Positions 1-10,689 of a DNA stretch of 64,000 nucleotides are shown here, one piece after another (within the stretch, counting starts at the first letter, position 1; each line of letters starts with the position of its first letter). The translations under genes were made by a program, and so were the position numbers. Below the pieces are notes generated by a model. It worked only from the letters and a program-made list of their open reading frames with translations, ran no database searches and was not told the origin of the DNA. The stretch is from the NCBI GenBank assembly GCA_026874595.1, contig CM049306.1, positions 93,489,642 through 93,553,641 on the forward strand, in the 5' to 3' direction. The stretch is from Sipunculus nudus (taxonomy: Eukaryota; Annelida; Sipuncula; Golfingiida; Sipunculidae).

Positions 1-1642
1 ACATATTTTTCTATACATTCTCTATGCATATGCCAGAAATGATGTCAGTATTGCGTAATTGTTTTAAGTTATGGGCCCAAACATAATGCACTATGTAAAG
101 AAATATATTTACTCCCTTAACAAGGGGATCGCTGAAGCTAGAGCTTTTTTGCCAGGGATGTAACATTATTTAATCAAGATTCAATTGAATACCCTAAATT
201 AGTCCTGAATTTTTCAAATTTTATATGTTATTAGTATAAATATAAAATTAGTACCTTAAATTTTGCCCAACTTTGACCATGGCACATTTGTTTCCTGTGA
301 GCACGGTTGATATAATTTTCATATCATGCACACAAGGATTTCAGCTTTTTAGTTTAGAAAACTGAAAGAAATTGGCCAAAAATTGTAGCTTTTATTAATG
401 TTTTTATGAGACCATGTCAGACCTTAACTCTCTCCAGCCCCTCTTGAGTCACCTGTATGTTGACCTTGTTGAACTTTCAGCAAATTATGCATGCTTGAGG
501 CGAGCCATACACTGTTGCAGGTAGGCAGCTTATGGCCAGCCACAGTTGATCCAGGTGTCCAACCCAACTCATCTAGTAGTTTTAACCAACAACATAACAA
601 TTAACAATAAATTAATAAATTTTTATTGTTTTTTAATAACAAATTAAAGAAAAATAAAAAAGAATTTGTTAGTTTATAATAACAGGAAATCAACTTGCAG
701 TTACTGATGATAAAAGAATCTTGTATCGATGGATAGAATGTCACGTACTCCAAATAACACCATGCAGTCACCTATGGTATTTTTCAGTTCAATTTAATGA
801 TAAAAAAGTAAATCATATTATTCATTACTAATCATTAGGGATCATATGAAGGAAATTAATGATAGACAAAGATGCAGTTGATATTATTAATCTAGATTCC
901 TACTGTGTCTAGTGTGTACATTGATGTGAAATTAGTCCAAAATGAATATATTACATTTTTTTTTTTTTAATATAAATAAAAGCCATAAAACCAGGTACTT
1001 TTGATCATAATTTAAATGTGTGAATTTTGTATATTCTGGATTCTAAACATAATTGTTTGGTGAAAACTGAATAAATGCCAGTAATGGTGGGAAAACTTTG
1101 CAATTGTATTTAAATACGAATATGAATATGTACTCCATTATAAAATGTCTTGCATAAAGAATTGGAATTCAGGTAAAAATGAAAGTATATGAATACCAGT
1201 GCAAATACTTTCAAAATGTATTCATGAATGCATTCATGAATATATTCTTTAATATTATTTTAATAATCATTTCAGTTATATTTCATTTTAAAAAATCATA
1301 AGATTCTCTTATTATTTTTAATAAAAATTATATTTGGGACAATATTTGTAATTTTTTTTTATAAATAGTTAAACTCTTATATCATATGTTCTGCTTATAA
1401 GTTATATGGCCAAGTCAAAATCTGTGTGACAATAGTACTCCATTTGTTAATAGAATAAATGAAATCAATCCTCTTCCCTGTCTCCAAAGATAATATCATA
1501 ATCATACATAAGCTAAACACCAACAACTCATAATAAAGCTTATATTTATTACCACACCAAACCAGCATATGCCTCATTCCTAAATCATATTTTTTAATCA
1601 TATATAACAGCTGAGCGCCGTGACCCATAGGTCCCTTGTTTA
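1..1642 (-). mobile_element. H-type hairpin-ended element, 5' part, cut by window edge
   Basis: The 5' end signature of this family lies at 1609-1642 on the minus strand: the reverse complement of ACAAGGGACC, then TATGGGTCAC, then GGCGCTCAGCTG. Reading leftwards, positions about 240-310 hold the reverse complement of the family block built around GTGCCATGGYCAAAGTTGGG, also seen in plus orientation at 2140-2170, 9690-9720, 58785-58815 and 59460-59490. The 3' hairpin would lie beyond base 1. No ORF with recognisable transposase or Rep/helicase motifs is present. The interior is AT-rich with poly-T runs. It lies in the large third intron of PCED1. Family assignment is from shared ends and internal block; the mobilising class is inference. 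Confidence 0.6.
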
Positions 1643-1649
1643 AAAAATT

Positions 1650-2757
1650 GCATTCTGTTTTGGCCTATTACTTCAAAATAATACCCAATACTGACCTAAT
1701 TTTTGGTATGTTCATAGAAAATGTATAAAAGAATGTGAATACTAAATACGATCAAAAACAGATCGGTGGTTTTGATATTAGGCAGCCTTGAAGTGTAACA
1801 ATGGCTTTATTTTATGGAAAACAGAGTTTTTTTTTCCCTTAATATCTCGAAGGAACAAAGTCCTAATGACCCAATTTTCGGTATGGTAGGAGATTTTGGG
1901 GTCATCTAAAATTATGTCAACAGCCTGGGGAGCATAGAGATGTGCACTGAATGACCTACAGTCATCAAAGTGGACTGCTTGACAATGCAAGGGAATACAA
2001 CAAGAGCCTCCAAAATAAATTCAATAACTAGCCTAATTTTGCAGCTTTTATTTTCAAATTTCAGATTTTAACAGATTAAATCCTTATGTATACATGGTGT
2101 GAAAATTAAATCCACAGTACTAACAGGAAAAAAACGTGCCATGGCCAAAGTTGGGCAAAATTTAAGGTACCAATTTTATATTTTTGCCAATATTTAAAAA
2201 AATATAACAAATTTTGATCTAATTTTTTGTATACAATTAAATTTTGATTAATTAAAGTTGTATTACTGGAAAAAAGTCCCTATCTTTAAAACTTTTGGTC
2301 TTAAGTGACCAAATATCTTCCTGATTTTTTTACAAAGTCCATTATGTTTGGGCCCATAACTTTTTTAAATTATATAATATAATATATATAATATATATTA
2401 TATAATACTGACTAGAGGAATATTTATGGTAAATATGAAGAAAACCAGATGAGTGGTTTTGATATTAGGCAGTCCTGAAGCGTGAAAATAGATTTCTAAT
2501 AAAAAATTGAGGTTTTTCCTTAATATCTCAAAGGAACGAAGTCCTATTGACCCAATTTTTGGCATGGTAGGAGATTATGGGGACATCTAACTGTATGCCG
2601 AAATTCAGATTCATAGGTCCAACGGTGTCGAAACGTGCCAGTCTTACGGACGGACATCCAGACGGACAGACGGACGGACGGACGGACAGACAGACGGACG
2701 GACGACGGACAATGGACCATGACTATAGCTCAGATGACTTATAGTCAGCTGAGCTAA
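1650..2757 (+). mobile_element. H-type element copy with 3' terminal hairpin
   Basis: This AT-rich copy contains the family blocks in order: the TTGATATTAGGCAG module (about 1767 and again about 2458), the GTGCCATGGCC/TTGGGCAAA module (2136-2170), a CGGACGGACGG tract (2650-2710), then the terminal hairpin at 2726-2756. The hairpin arms are TAGCTCAG(A)TGACT and AGTCA(G)CTGAGCTA, and the element ends in CTAA. The copy is internally repeated (two TTGATATTAGGCAG modules). It has no coding capacity. Confidence 0.6.
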
Positions 2758-3141
2758 AAATTGCAATATATTTGGACCTATAGCTTCAAACAATATTCCA
2801 TACCGACCTAATTTTTGGTACGTTAATAGAAAATGTATGGAAGAATACGAATACTAAATATAATAAAAAATGGACCAGTGGTTTCGATATTAGGCAGCCT
2901 TGAAGTGTAACAATGGCTATTTATGGAAAATGGAGGTTTTCCCTTTAAATTTCGAAGGAACAAAGTCCTAGTGACCCCATTTTCTGTATGGTAGGTAATT
3001 TTGGGGACATCTAACTGTATGCAAAATTTTGGATATATGGGTCCAATGGCTTCAAAATGTGCCCTGTTAACGGACAGACGGACGACGGACAAAGGACCAA
3101 GACTATAGCTCAGATGACTTATAGTCAGCTGAGCTAATTAG
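2758..3141 (+). mobile_element. Second, tandem 3' end of an H-type element
   Basis: Immediately after the hairpin at 2726-2756 a second copy of the 3' portion begins: the TTCGATATTAGGCAG module near 2883, a short GACGGACGACGG tract near 3075, and a second complete terminal hairpin at 3106-3136. Two 3' ends in direct tandem with only about 350 bp between them look like a head-to-tail 3'-end duplication, which is reported for rolling-circle elements. No ORF of note. Confidence 0.6.
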
Positions 3142-3403
3142 ACTTTCGATTAAATGAGAAAAGCTGTATTATACAAGATTTCTGCTGTAGTAAGAAATTA
3201 AATTTGTTATGTCATTTAAAATATGAAAGTTACAATGTAAAACTGATCTAATATCACAAAATTCTTACAAAAATATATAAATAAAGTCTGGCATCGGAGA
3301 TGCAATAGTAAACTCCAGACATTTGGCATAAAGTTGTGAATGATAGGTAAAGGTGTTGGGTGACAAATAAAAGAAAGAAACAATCGGAAAATGTATGTGT
3401 AAT

Positions 3404-4533
3404 TGTATCCGCAAAAACAAAGTTTTGCAGATACTATGTTTTTGACCGGGTTCTGCTGCTGCCGCATTCGTTTCTGGAATAGAACTCTGAGACGACTGGA
3501 CAGATTTTTCCAAAACTTTACCGGTTATTGGGTCACATGTGAACTGGTGCCAAAATATTTTGCATTGACCTCTGACCTTTCCTCTCTCCGACCAACATTG
3601 GCATAAAGTTTGATGATGATAGCTCCAGCCGTTTCTGAGATTGAAATTTTAATATGCTTTTTTGGACAGATGACCAAGTTCAACCTGCTGTAACTCGGCC
3701 AAAATTCCCTTTTAACTGGAACCATTCGAACAAACTTGAGAGATTGTTCCAGGGATCATTTCTGTGAAATATTGAACAATTTGGCTGGACAGTTTTGGAG
3801 AAGAAGATTTTTAAAGCTTTTTTAGCTTCTTCCCTTTAAAATCTAAGAAAATGCAGTTAGAAAAAAATAAACAAAATTCAATATATTTTTCAACTGACTG
3901 ATTATTTGCAAAAAAATTGGTGATGCCAGCTCCTGCTGTTTTTAAGACAGCTATGGTTAACGTACAGACGACGCACTGATGCATGACATCGTACCATCGC
4001 ATATCCTCACAGGTTCGCTAAAAATCCTATATTTACTCAGATTAGACCTTGAAGATAAATTTCAAGGTCACAAGTGTTCACTCTCCTCCTGGAACTTACT
4101 TGGAACAATTGGTGTACCGAATTTGAGAAAAATATGCAGTACTTCAGAAGAGGTTTATTATAATCATGAAATTTTGCCTGATATGACCTTGAAGGTCAAG
4201 TCAAGATCATTGGTTTTAGAATCTGAGAATTCCCTATCCAAGATTTTCAAGCAACCTGATTTTCAGACCAATCTATTGAGTATTTCTTGAGATATCACAT
4301 TTTTTTGTTTTCAGATAAATTCGACCTATTCAAGGTCAAAGTAACTCTTCTGGTAAAGGTCATGACCCCATTTTAAATCGGCTTCTTCCTCTTACCAATA
4401 TCTATATACGTGTAAAATTTGATAAGGATCCATGAAATCTTTCTCTAGTTTTCATGGCTGCTGCATGATAGTGCCGAAATCATAGTATCACCAGACTTTG
4501 TCTGTATCACCAGACTTTGTCTGGGGATACAAT
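3404..4533 (+). mobile_element. G-type element with a hairpin at each end
   Basis: The left end near 3408 is a hairpin of the form GTATCCGC...GCAGATAC followed by TATG. The right end at 4486-4531 is CATAGTATC followed by a hairpin ending GTCTGGGGATACAAT. Each end folds on itself, and the two ends also match each other as inverted repeats (GTATCC...GGATACTATG against CATAGTATCC...GGATAC). The right hairpin has a partial duplication (ACCAGACTTTGTCTG occurs twice, 4490-4524). The interior carries 'caaggtca/atgacc' modules (4040-4370) of the kind also seen at 10.7-12.3 kb and 55.2-55.8 kb. It has no coding capacity. Confidence 0.6.
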
Positions 4534-4964
4534 GATTTAGAAGTCACTGTCAACTGTGATTATATACCTTCGGGCAGCACAATTTTATATGAAGTACAAC
4601 AAAGATAACAAAAGGCAATGGTTTCATGATCATGACACCAGGGCAATCTTATGACAACTATGAATACAAGCTTTGTGCAGAACTTCTTTTGTACTCTTCA
4701 ATGAAAATTCAAATGGAGGAAATTAAGACTATCAATCAATCATGGTTAATGAATGAAGGTCAGATATGGGAGGGGGGATTTTGAAATGATAATAGGCTTT
4801 CAGCTTTCAAGACGTTTTAAAATGTCTGAAATTGTGAAAGGACTAGAGACATGATTCTTAAAAGAACCTCAGTTGGTGTAACTTACAACAGTGTGTACAG
4901 TATCCATTCAAATTAAATGAATGATTAAGATTTATCCAGGTGCAATTTTCATACCAATTACTTG
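4534..4964. other. PCED1 intron 3 sequence, nothing recognised
   Basis: Unique-looking AT-rich intronic DNA between the G-type element and PCED1 exon 3. I see no exon-like segment on either strand and no repeat family found elsewhere in the window. Confidence 0.5.
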
Positions 4965-4980
4965 TTACAATACAAGATAC

Positions 4981-5213
4981 CTTGAGATATCCCAGAGACA
5001 GCTGTTCATGATGATCAGATCAGGCTGAGGATCTTCCTGCAAATCCTCCAGTACCGTCTCCATATATTCACCGTAGCATCGTGTTAAGAAGTAGAAACGT
5101 ACGAGGTGGGAGTCTGTATGGTACTGTCTCACCTCACGATAGTTCCTTCCATTAGTCATCTCTCCAAGCTGTCCACCTTCCAACAACTGGTCATTCCAAT
5201 GAGAAAGCTCACC
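4981..5213 (-). CDS. PCED1: PCED1 coding exon 3
   Basis: 233 bases; acceptor TTGCAG ending at 5214, donor GTATCT at 4980. It encodes residues 53-129 with the [34 protein letters not shown] and NSCLWDIS blocks. Two bases (AG) of an Arg codon are left for the next exon, where family members continue with Tyr-Gly. That exon was not found between 1 and 4960, so intron 3 is longer than 4.9 kb. Confidence 0.92.
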
Positions 5214-7476
5214 CTGCAAGTACACCAGCTTCATTATTATATTTGGACACCCTAATGAAATGTATTAAGTTGGACAAAGGTCATATAATATATCCTACAT
5301 TCACGTTCATGCTGCACACATCCATGCTTATATCTCTGGATTGGTTTGACGTATCTTCCTGAAAATTTGCATGTGTTAAGATCTCACATAGCTCCTGATC
5401 ATACAAGAAACTGGTGGCGCCACCTGCAACTGTTTTTGCACTGGTCCATCTATTTGTACAACTTGGGCTAAAATCACTCATATCTCCGCAGTGGTTTGAC
5501 TTATTCACCTGAAATTTTGCATGTGTATACATACTTGATAGCTTTCTTGATTTTATGACAGGTGGGGCCCATCTACTTCACGTTTATGCTGCAGACATCA
5601 ATGCTTATATCTCCTGACTGGTTTGACATTTCTTCCTGAAGTTTTGCATGTGTTTGGATCTCACATAGCTCTTTATCATACAAGATACTGATGGCACCAC
5701 CTGCAACCATTTTTGCACAGTGTCCATCTGTTTGTCTGCTGTGAGATAAAATCACTCATATCTCAGCAGTGGTTTGAATTTTTCCACCTAAAAATTTGCA
5801 TGTGTATATGTCACAGGACAAAATCCAATCCAGTAGAATCGTCGATCCTACTAGGACAAAATCCGATCGGACTACTAGGAGAAACTCCGATCAGACTTTC
5901 TACTAGTAGGATCCGCGATTCTACTAGGACAAACTCGGATCATAGCCTCTACTAGGACAAACTCTGATCAACCAGAGACCACAACATCATTAGACTTTCT
6001 ACTAGTAGAATCAGCGATTCTACTAGGACAAACTCTGATTGTAGTCTCTACTGGGACAAACTCTGATCGTAGTCTCTACTAGGACGGACTCTGATTGTAG
6101 TCTCTACAAGGAGAAACTTACCATAATTTACCTAATTTCTGAAACCTGAGATTAAAAATGAATAAAACACAGTAATATTTTAACCAAATGTTTTATTTAT
6201 GTATTTATATGATATAATGTATATATGTGTATATATTCAATTATATATACAAGTCACAGATATATATCTAAATGTTTCATTCAAACATATACAATTTTAT
6301 TTGATAAAAAAATTACAAATATAAGCTCAAGCACATGTAAGCACAAACTGTTTATCTACTTGTATATATGTAAAATTCCTGAATATTGATCTAATTGATA
6401 GGTTGATGTCTAGCCTTCTCATACACCTTGAATTCTAGATACTCTATTATTTATATTTATAAATATCACTATCATTAGTTTTAATTTTCTAACTTTATAC
6501 ACAAACATACTTCATACCAGTACATACAGATGACCGTTCTTTATTTCCCCTGTACACTATAAGGAGCAATCATATACAACAAAGCGTAATAACAAGAATT
6601 CTAGAGGTATAGTACATAAAAAAATGAATAAATATAATGGTTTTACAAAAAAACTAACATGTCAACCATAACCATTTACCAGTGTATAACCCCAAATTAA
6701 AAACCAAATAAACAACCGTTGTCCTGTATATTGTATAAAACAATCTTGATATACTCTAGTCTTTTAGAAAGTCATATTGTGTATAATCATAAATAAAACA
6801 TTTGGTTACCATATTACTGTGTTTAATTTATTCATAATCTCAGGTTTCAGAAATTAGACCATTATGGTAAGTTTGTCCTAGTAGAGACTACAATCGGAGT
6901 TTGTCCTAGTATAAGCTCTGATCCAACTAGCACATTTATATATGATTGGAGTTTGTCCTGGTAGAGACCACAATCGGATTTTGTCCTAGTAGAATCGCAG
7001 ATTCTACTAGTAGAAAGTCTAATTATGTTGTGGTCTCTGGTTGATCGGAGTTTGTCCTAGTAGAGGCTATGATCGGAGTTTGTCCTAGTAGAATCTCGGA
7101 TCCTACTAGTAGAAAGTCTGATCGGAGTTTCTCCTAGTAGAAAGTCCGATCAGACTTTGTCCTAGTAAGATCTACGATTCTACTGGATCGGAGTTTGTCC
7201 TGTGACATATACATCTTGGATCGTTTCTCGTTCCATTTTGAAAGTTGACCCAGAGTTTAAAATGCATTCATCTTGGCAGTCTTCTTGTACATCTATCCCA
7301 TAGCAAAAAACATCCCCTGATGTAGCCATGTGGTGGCCGACTTTGTATACAAAACAAGTTATCCCTGATGCAAGGAAAGAACAGTGTATTAAATCTAAAT
7401 GGTAAACCTTGGCTTTTAACATGCTTCTTACTAATACTTGTGAGACATGTGGCTGATTAATTAAAATCTTAAGTCA

Positions 7477-7542
<66 letters not shown>

Positions 7543-8210
7543 TACATAATGAAAACAAATACCTTAAACAACATACAGACCCTTTTTTCTGCCTTTTCAA
7601 TATATGCATATTAGATTGTTTCAGAAGAATGTTTAGTCGACAAATCTATACTTCGTACCTTCCTCTTCAGGTCACTTTCTGACAAGTAGTGGTCATTCTG
7701 TAGTAACATCACCAGGTCCTTGTACACTCCTCTCTGGACTGTGTGAGCAATTACAGTACAGGTAAGAATAGGCAAGTGGAGCACAACCCAACAACACAGG
7801 TATTTAAATAAATGCTAATAATTTAAGTGGCCAGTTATAAATGAAAATAAGAGAAAACTTGGCTTTATTGATCAGCTTTTCTTCATTTTATTTAATATTG
7901 AAAGGTTCTTCCAGAATTTTAAAGACATCATCAGGTACACCATATAGTATCTCAAATATGATTTAATAATGAGAGAGAAATTCAATGAGAAAAAATTACA
8001 AATATATTGTTCCTTGCATTGTGTCATTATAGCAGCTGCACAGCTAACATTGCTTTAATCCTTATGATAGAAATTAAATTATTTTTACCGACTTTTCTTG
8101 GAGGAACTATGAACCTTGGTGAACTTATACATACCTGAGTCACCCAGGACCACCACAAACTTGTTATAAAAGATCCGCCGGACATCTTCACTTACAAACA
8201 GATCACACAT
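4981..8210 (-). CDS. PCED1: PCED1 (FAM113) PC-esterase domain protein, N-terminal 129 residues, continues off left edge
   Basis: Three coding exons (8210-8135, 7738-7659, 5213-4981) join in phase to encode residues 1-129 plus two bases of codon 130. The protein starts [14 protein letters not shown]; the catalytic-serine block VVVLGDS ends at residue 25, followed by [35 protein letters not shown] and the family signature [10 protein letters not shown] (residues 120-129). These match PCED1A/PCED1B across their conserved N-terminal half. The family belongs to the GDSL/SGNH-like PC-esterase fold (acyl/acetyl-ester hydrolase predicted; biological substrate unknown). The Asp/His part of the predicted active site lies in later exons outside the window. 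All junctions are GT-AG. Intron 2 (7658-5214) carries a foldback element inserted in an older tandem repeat. One gene resembles both vertebrate paralogues; which is closer cannot be told here. Confidence 0.9.
5278..5808 (-). repeat. Two units of the ~280-bp tandem repeat, minus orientation, in PCED1 intron 2
   Basis: This is the reverse complement of the ~280-bp units at 39.4-40.4, 46.7-48.1 and 52.1-53.4 kb. It shares the GGTGGCGCCACC palindrome (5414), the blocks read as CAGTGGTTTGA and TTTTGCATGTGTA, and AGCTTTCTTGATTTTATGACAGGTGG. The second unit has a decayed palindrome (GATGGCACCACC near 5691). The unit is interrupted at TATA (5805-5808) by the foldback element, and its sequence resumes at 7208. 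Confidence 0.75.
5809..7207. mobile_element. Foldback-type element with ~400-bp inverted repeats and TATA target duplication
   Basis: The ends are exact inverse copies starting TGTCACAGGACAAA. Inverted arms run about 5809-6200 and 6789-7207. The arms are built from tandem subrepeats of 'CTACTAGGACAAACTCTGAT' type with small palindromes such as AGAATCGCAGATTCT. The centre (6201-6788) is AT-rich and non-coding. TATA flanks both ends (5805-5808 and 7208-7211). The flanking sequence reads through as GCATGTG-TATA-CAT, matching the uninterrupted unit near 5520, so the duplication is supported by an empty-site comparison. This is a non-autonomous DNA element, with structure reminiscent of Foldback/Galileo or TU elements; superfamily unknown. 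Confidence 0.85.
7480..7538. repeat. (TA)n microsatellite
   Basis: Uninterrupted alternating TA of about 59 bp in PCED1 intron 2, 120 bp from exon 2 (7659). Confidence 0.95.
7659..7738 (-). CDS. PCED1: PCED1 coding exon 2
   Basis: Eighty bases; acceptor CACACAG at 7745-7739, donor GTACGA at 7658. It completes Val26 across the junction and encodes [16 protein letters not shown] and [10 protein letters not shown], the conserved block after the GDS motif. It ends in phase 0, matching exon 3. Confidence 0.9.
8135..8210 (-). CDS. PCED1: PCED1 coding exon 1
   Basis: The ATG is at 8210-8208; 25 codons plus one base; donor GTATGT at 8134. It encodes the GDS motif at residues 23-25. An AG acceptor-like site (TTTGGTAG) lies just upstream on the minus strand, ending at 8230, so the exon could start at 8229 with a spliced 5' UTR upstream. 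The start is chosen because residues 8-25 (EDVRR...VVVLGDS) align with the vertebrate N-terminus. Confidence 0.88.
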
Positions 8211-8274
8211 GGTTACATCCAATCAAAATCTACCAAAGACAACATACATAAGTATGTAAGTGTATACTTTGCAA

Positions 8275-8570
8275 AACAAGGGACCCATGGGTCAATGTGC
8301 TCAGCTGAAGTTGTCCTTGAAGGTAAAAATCTAAATTAATATAAAATGGAGATAAAGTCTAAAGAGGAAAAGGTAATATAGGCCATGGCTGGTTGACATG
8401 ATTGTTTTCTATTGATGAGTAAGAAATTGTTGAAAATAATATTATGTGACCAAACCATGCATTTCCTTATTTTAAAATCCAAGTAATAAGATGTGTTATT
8501 AACATGATCATTGGTTGTTTTTTTTTATTAATTTTTGACAGGTCAGTAATTTGTTCAACTGGATTTTTTT

Positions 8571-8619
<49 letters not shown>

Positions 8620-10231
8620 TCTATGTATTTTTTTATTTTATAAAATCTATACAGTTTAAATATAAACAAAGCCTGATCTCCAATTCTGCTGAGGCAGAAA
8701 AATAATGAACAAAGGTTTCTATCAGATCTTCATTTTTTTATCTCATCTTTTTTTTTTATTTTAAGTTTACATTTCTTTACATTTTCAATATAATATATAT
8801 ATATATATCTGAATATAAAAGTTGATTCATAATTCTTAATGCTTGTATATCTATTTTTTACCACAGAAATATATCTTTTAAATTTGCAAAACAACAAATA
8901 TAAAAAAAATATTTCATTCAGATTTAATGATTGTGCCTTTATTCATCCATATTTTGCTTTATATTTAATAAATTTATGCATACTAATGGGTTATGCATTA
9001 TCCTAAATCTCAACCTTGTCAGATATATACCACATCATGCATGCTTGTACATCTATTTTTTACCACATAAATATATCTTTTACATTTGCAAAACAACAAA
9101 TAATTTTATGCTTCATATTCAATAAATTTATGCATACTAATGGCAAATGTAAAACAACAAATAATTTTATGCTTCATATTCAATAAATTTATGCATACTA
9201 ATGGGTTTAATTATTTTAATTTGTCGAAATCATTTAAGAGAAAATTGATTTCTTAAAAAATGCTAAATTAACACAATATGGCATCTTCTGGATTTCTCCT
9301 TGAAATACTTTTTTCAAGACAAGTTTTGTATATTGGAGTAGAATCAGTATTTAATTTAAGGAAATACAGTGCAAACAATATCAATTGCCGCATAACACTT
9401 GATAGGTAGGGTGGGGGGGGGGGGGGTGAGAATTACAGTACATCTGTCACAACAGGGGATCTCTCTTAGTGACTGTAATAAATCAGGAACCCTGGCATAG
9501 ATGATCTTCAGTGACCAATAATGGGCTGTCTGCATCTGGACAAAAGCAAGTGACTATAATAGAACCTCAAGAAAAATTTCAATAACTAGCCTAATTTTCA
9601 AGCTTTTATATTCAAATTTCAGATTTAAACAAGTTTAATACTTTGTTTTCATGCTGTGAAAATTAAATCGACACTACTCACAGGAAGAAAATGTGCCATG
9701 GTAAAAGTTGGGCAACATTTAAGGTACTTATTTAATTTTTATGCTAATAAGTTAAAAATGTACAAAATTCAGGTCTAATATTGGGTATACAATTAAACTT
9801 ATCTAAACAAAGTTATATACTTGGAAAAAAGTCTATAGCTTCACAACTTTTCATGTTGAGTAAATTTTTTTCCTGATTTTTTTACAAAGTCCATTATGTT
9901 CGGGCACATGACTTTCAGAAATTACACTCAACGAACTTAATTTCTGGCATGTATATAGGAAATATATAAGAGAATACTTCTGGTAAATATTAAGAAAAAC
10001 AGGTAAGAGGTTTTGATATTAAGCAGTCCCGAAGTGTGATAATAAGTTTTAAATGGAAATTTGAGGTTTTCCTTAATTTTTCGAAAGAACAAAGTTGCAG
10101 TGACCCAGTTTTTTGGTTTAGTAGATCTTGGGACATCTAACAGTATGCTGAATATTGGATTTGTAGGACTAATGAGCCAATGGACGACTGACCAGGACTT
10201 TGGCTCATATGACTTATAGTCAGCTGAGCTA
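8275..10231 (+). mobile_element. H-type hairpin-ended element upstream of PCED1
   Basis: The 5' signature AACAAGGGACCCATGGGTCA lies at 8275-8294 and continues GTGCTCAGCTGA. The 3' end is a partly decayed hairpin at 10201-10231 ending CAGCTGAGCTA. In between are the family modules: GTGCCATGGTAAAAGTTGGG (9692-9712), TCCATTATGTTCGGGC (about 9890), and TTTTGATATTAAGCAG (about 10011). It contains a (TA)n at 8577-8613, a G run near 9413-9427, and a direct duplication of about 60 bp (9082-9204, 'AATTTTATGCTTCATATTC' twice). It starts 65 bp upstream of the PCED1 ATG. No coding capacity. Confidence 0.65.
8577..8613. repeat. (TA)n microsatellite
   Basis: About 37 bp of alternating AT inside the H-type element. 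Confidence 0.9.
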
Positions 10232-10359
10232 AAAATTGGTGACAAATCTTGCTTTGAAGATTCTGAAATTAAGATTCGGCGATTAAAACACTAGAGAGAA
10301 AAGCAATAATTATGCTAAAGAAATTAAAACTGTGAGGTATAATTTCCAGGGCATATCTA

Positions 10360-10615
10360 TATCTTCTTTATAACTGACGGTGATGGCACCGAGTTATTAC
10401 CAAACTCCTCTGTGGCAAAGCCTCGGAAATGCCTGTATCAGATCTTGAAGTGCAGGGATGCCAATTGTGTCCTAAGGGAGTTAGGAGGGACTATTTTCAA
10501 TATTTTCATATAAATAATGAAGAATTTCACATGATTTCAAGGTGAGTTAACCACAGCGCTATCCACAATCCATGGAAAATCATGCAGACCTGTCCCAATG
10601 CAAGAACAACTAGAC
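10360..10615. repeat. Interspersed repeat also present at 28560-28870
   Basis: The blocks ATAACTGACGGTGATGGCAC, AACTCCTCTGTGGC, GTGTCCTAAGGG, and GCAGACCTGTC recur in the same order at about 28560-28870, with moderate divergence. Function and class are unknown. Neither copy contains a coding region. Confidence 0.55.
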
Positions 10616-10689
10616 ATTTCTTGGCTGCGGTGCCAGAGTATCCCCAGACATTGTAGCCCCCCCCCCTTTAAGAATAGACCCCTATTTTT

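Noticed and set aside
1-4960. Fourth PCED1 exon (continuing Tyr-Gly after DISR)
   Set aside because: I searched the minus strand for the expected continuation and an AG acceptor in the right phase, and found none. The exon is taken to be outside the window.
7180-7422. 80-codon minus-strand ORF with protein-like composition in PCED1 intron 2
   Set aside because: It runs across the right end of the foldback element (7207), so it mixes element and host repeat. It is also not needed: exons 2 and 3 of PCED1 join in phase without it and match the family continuously.
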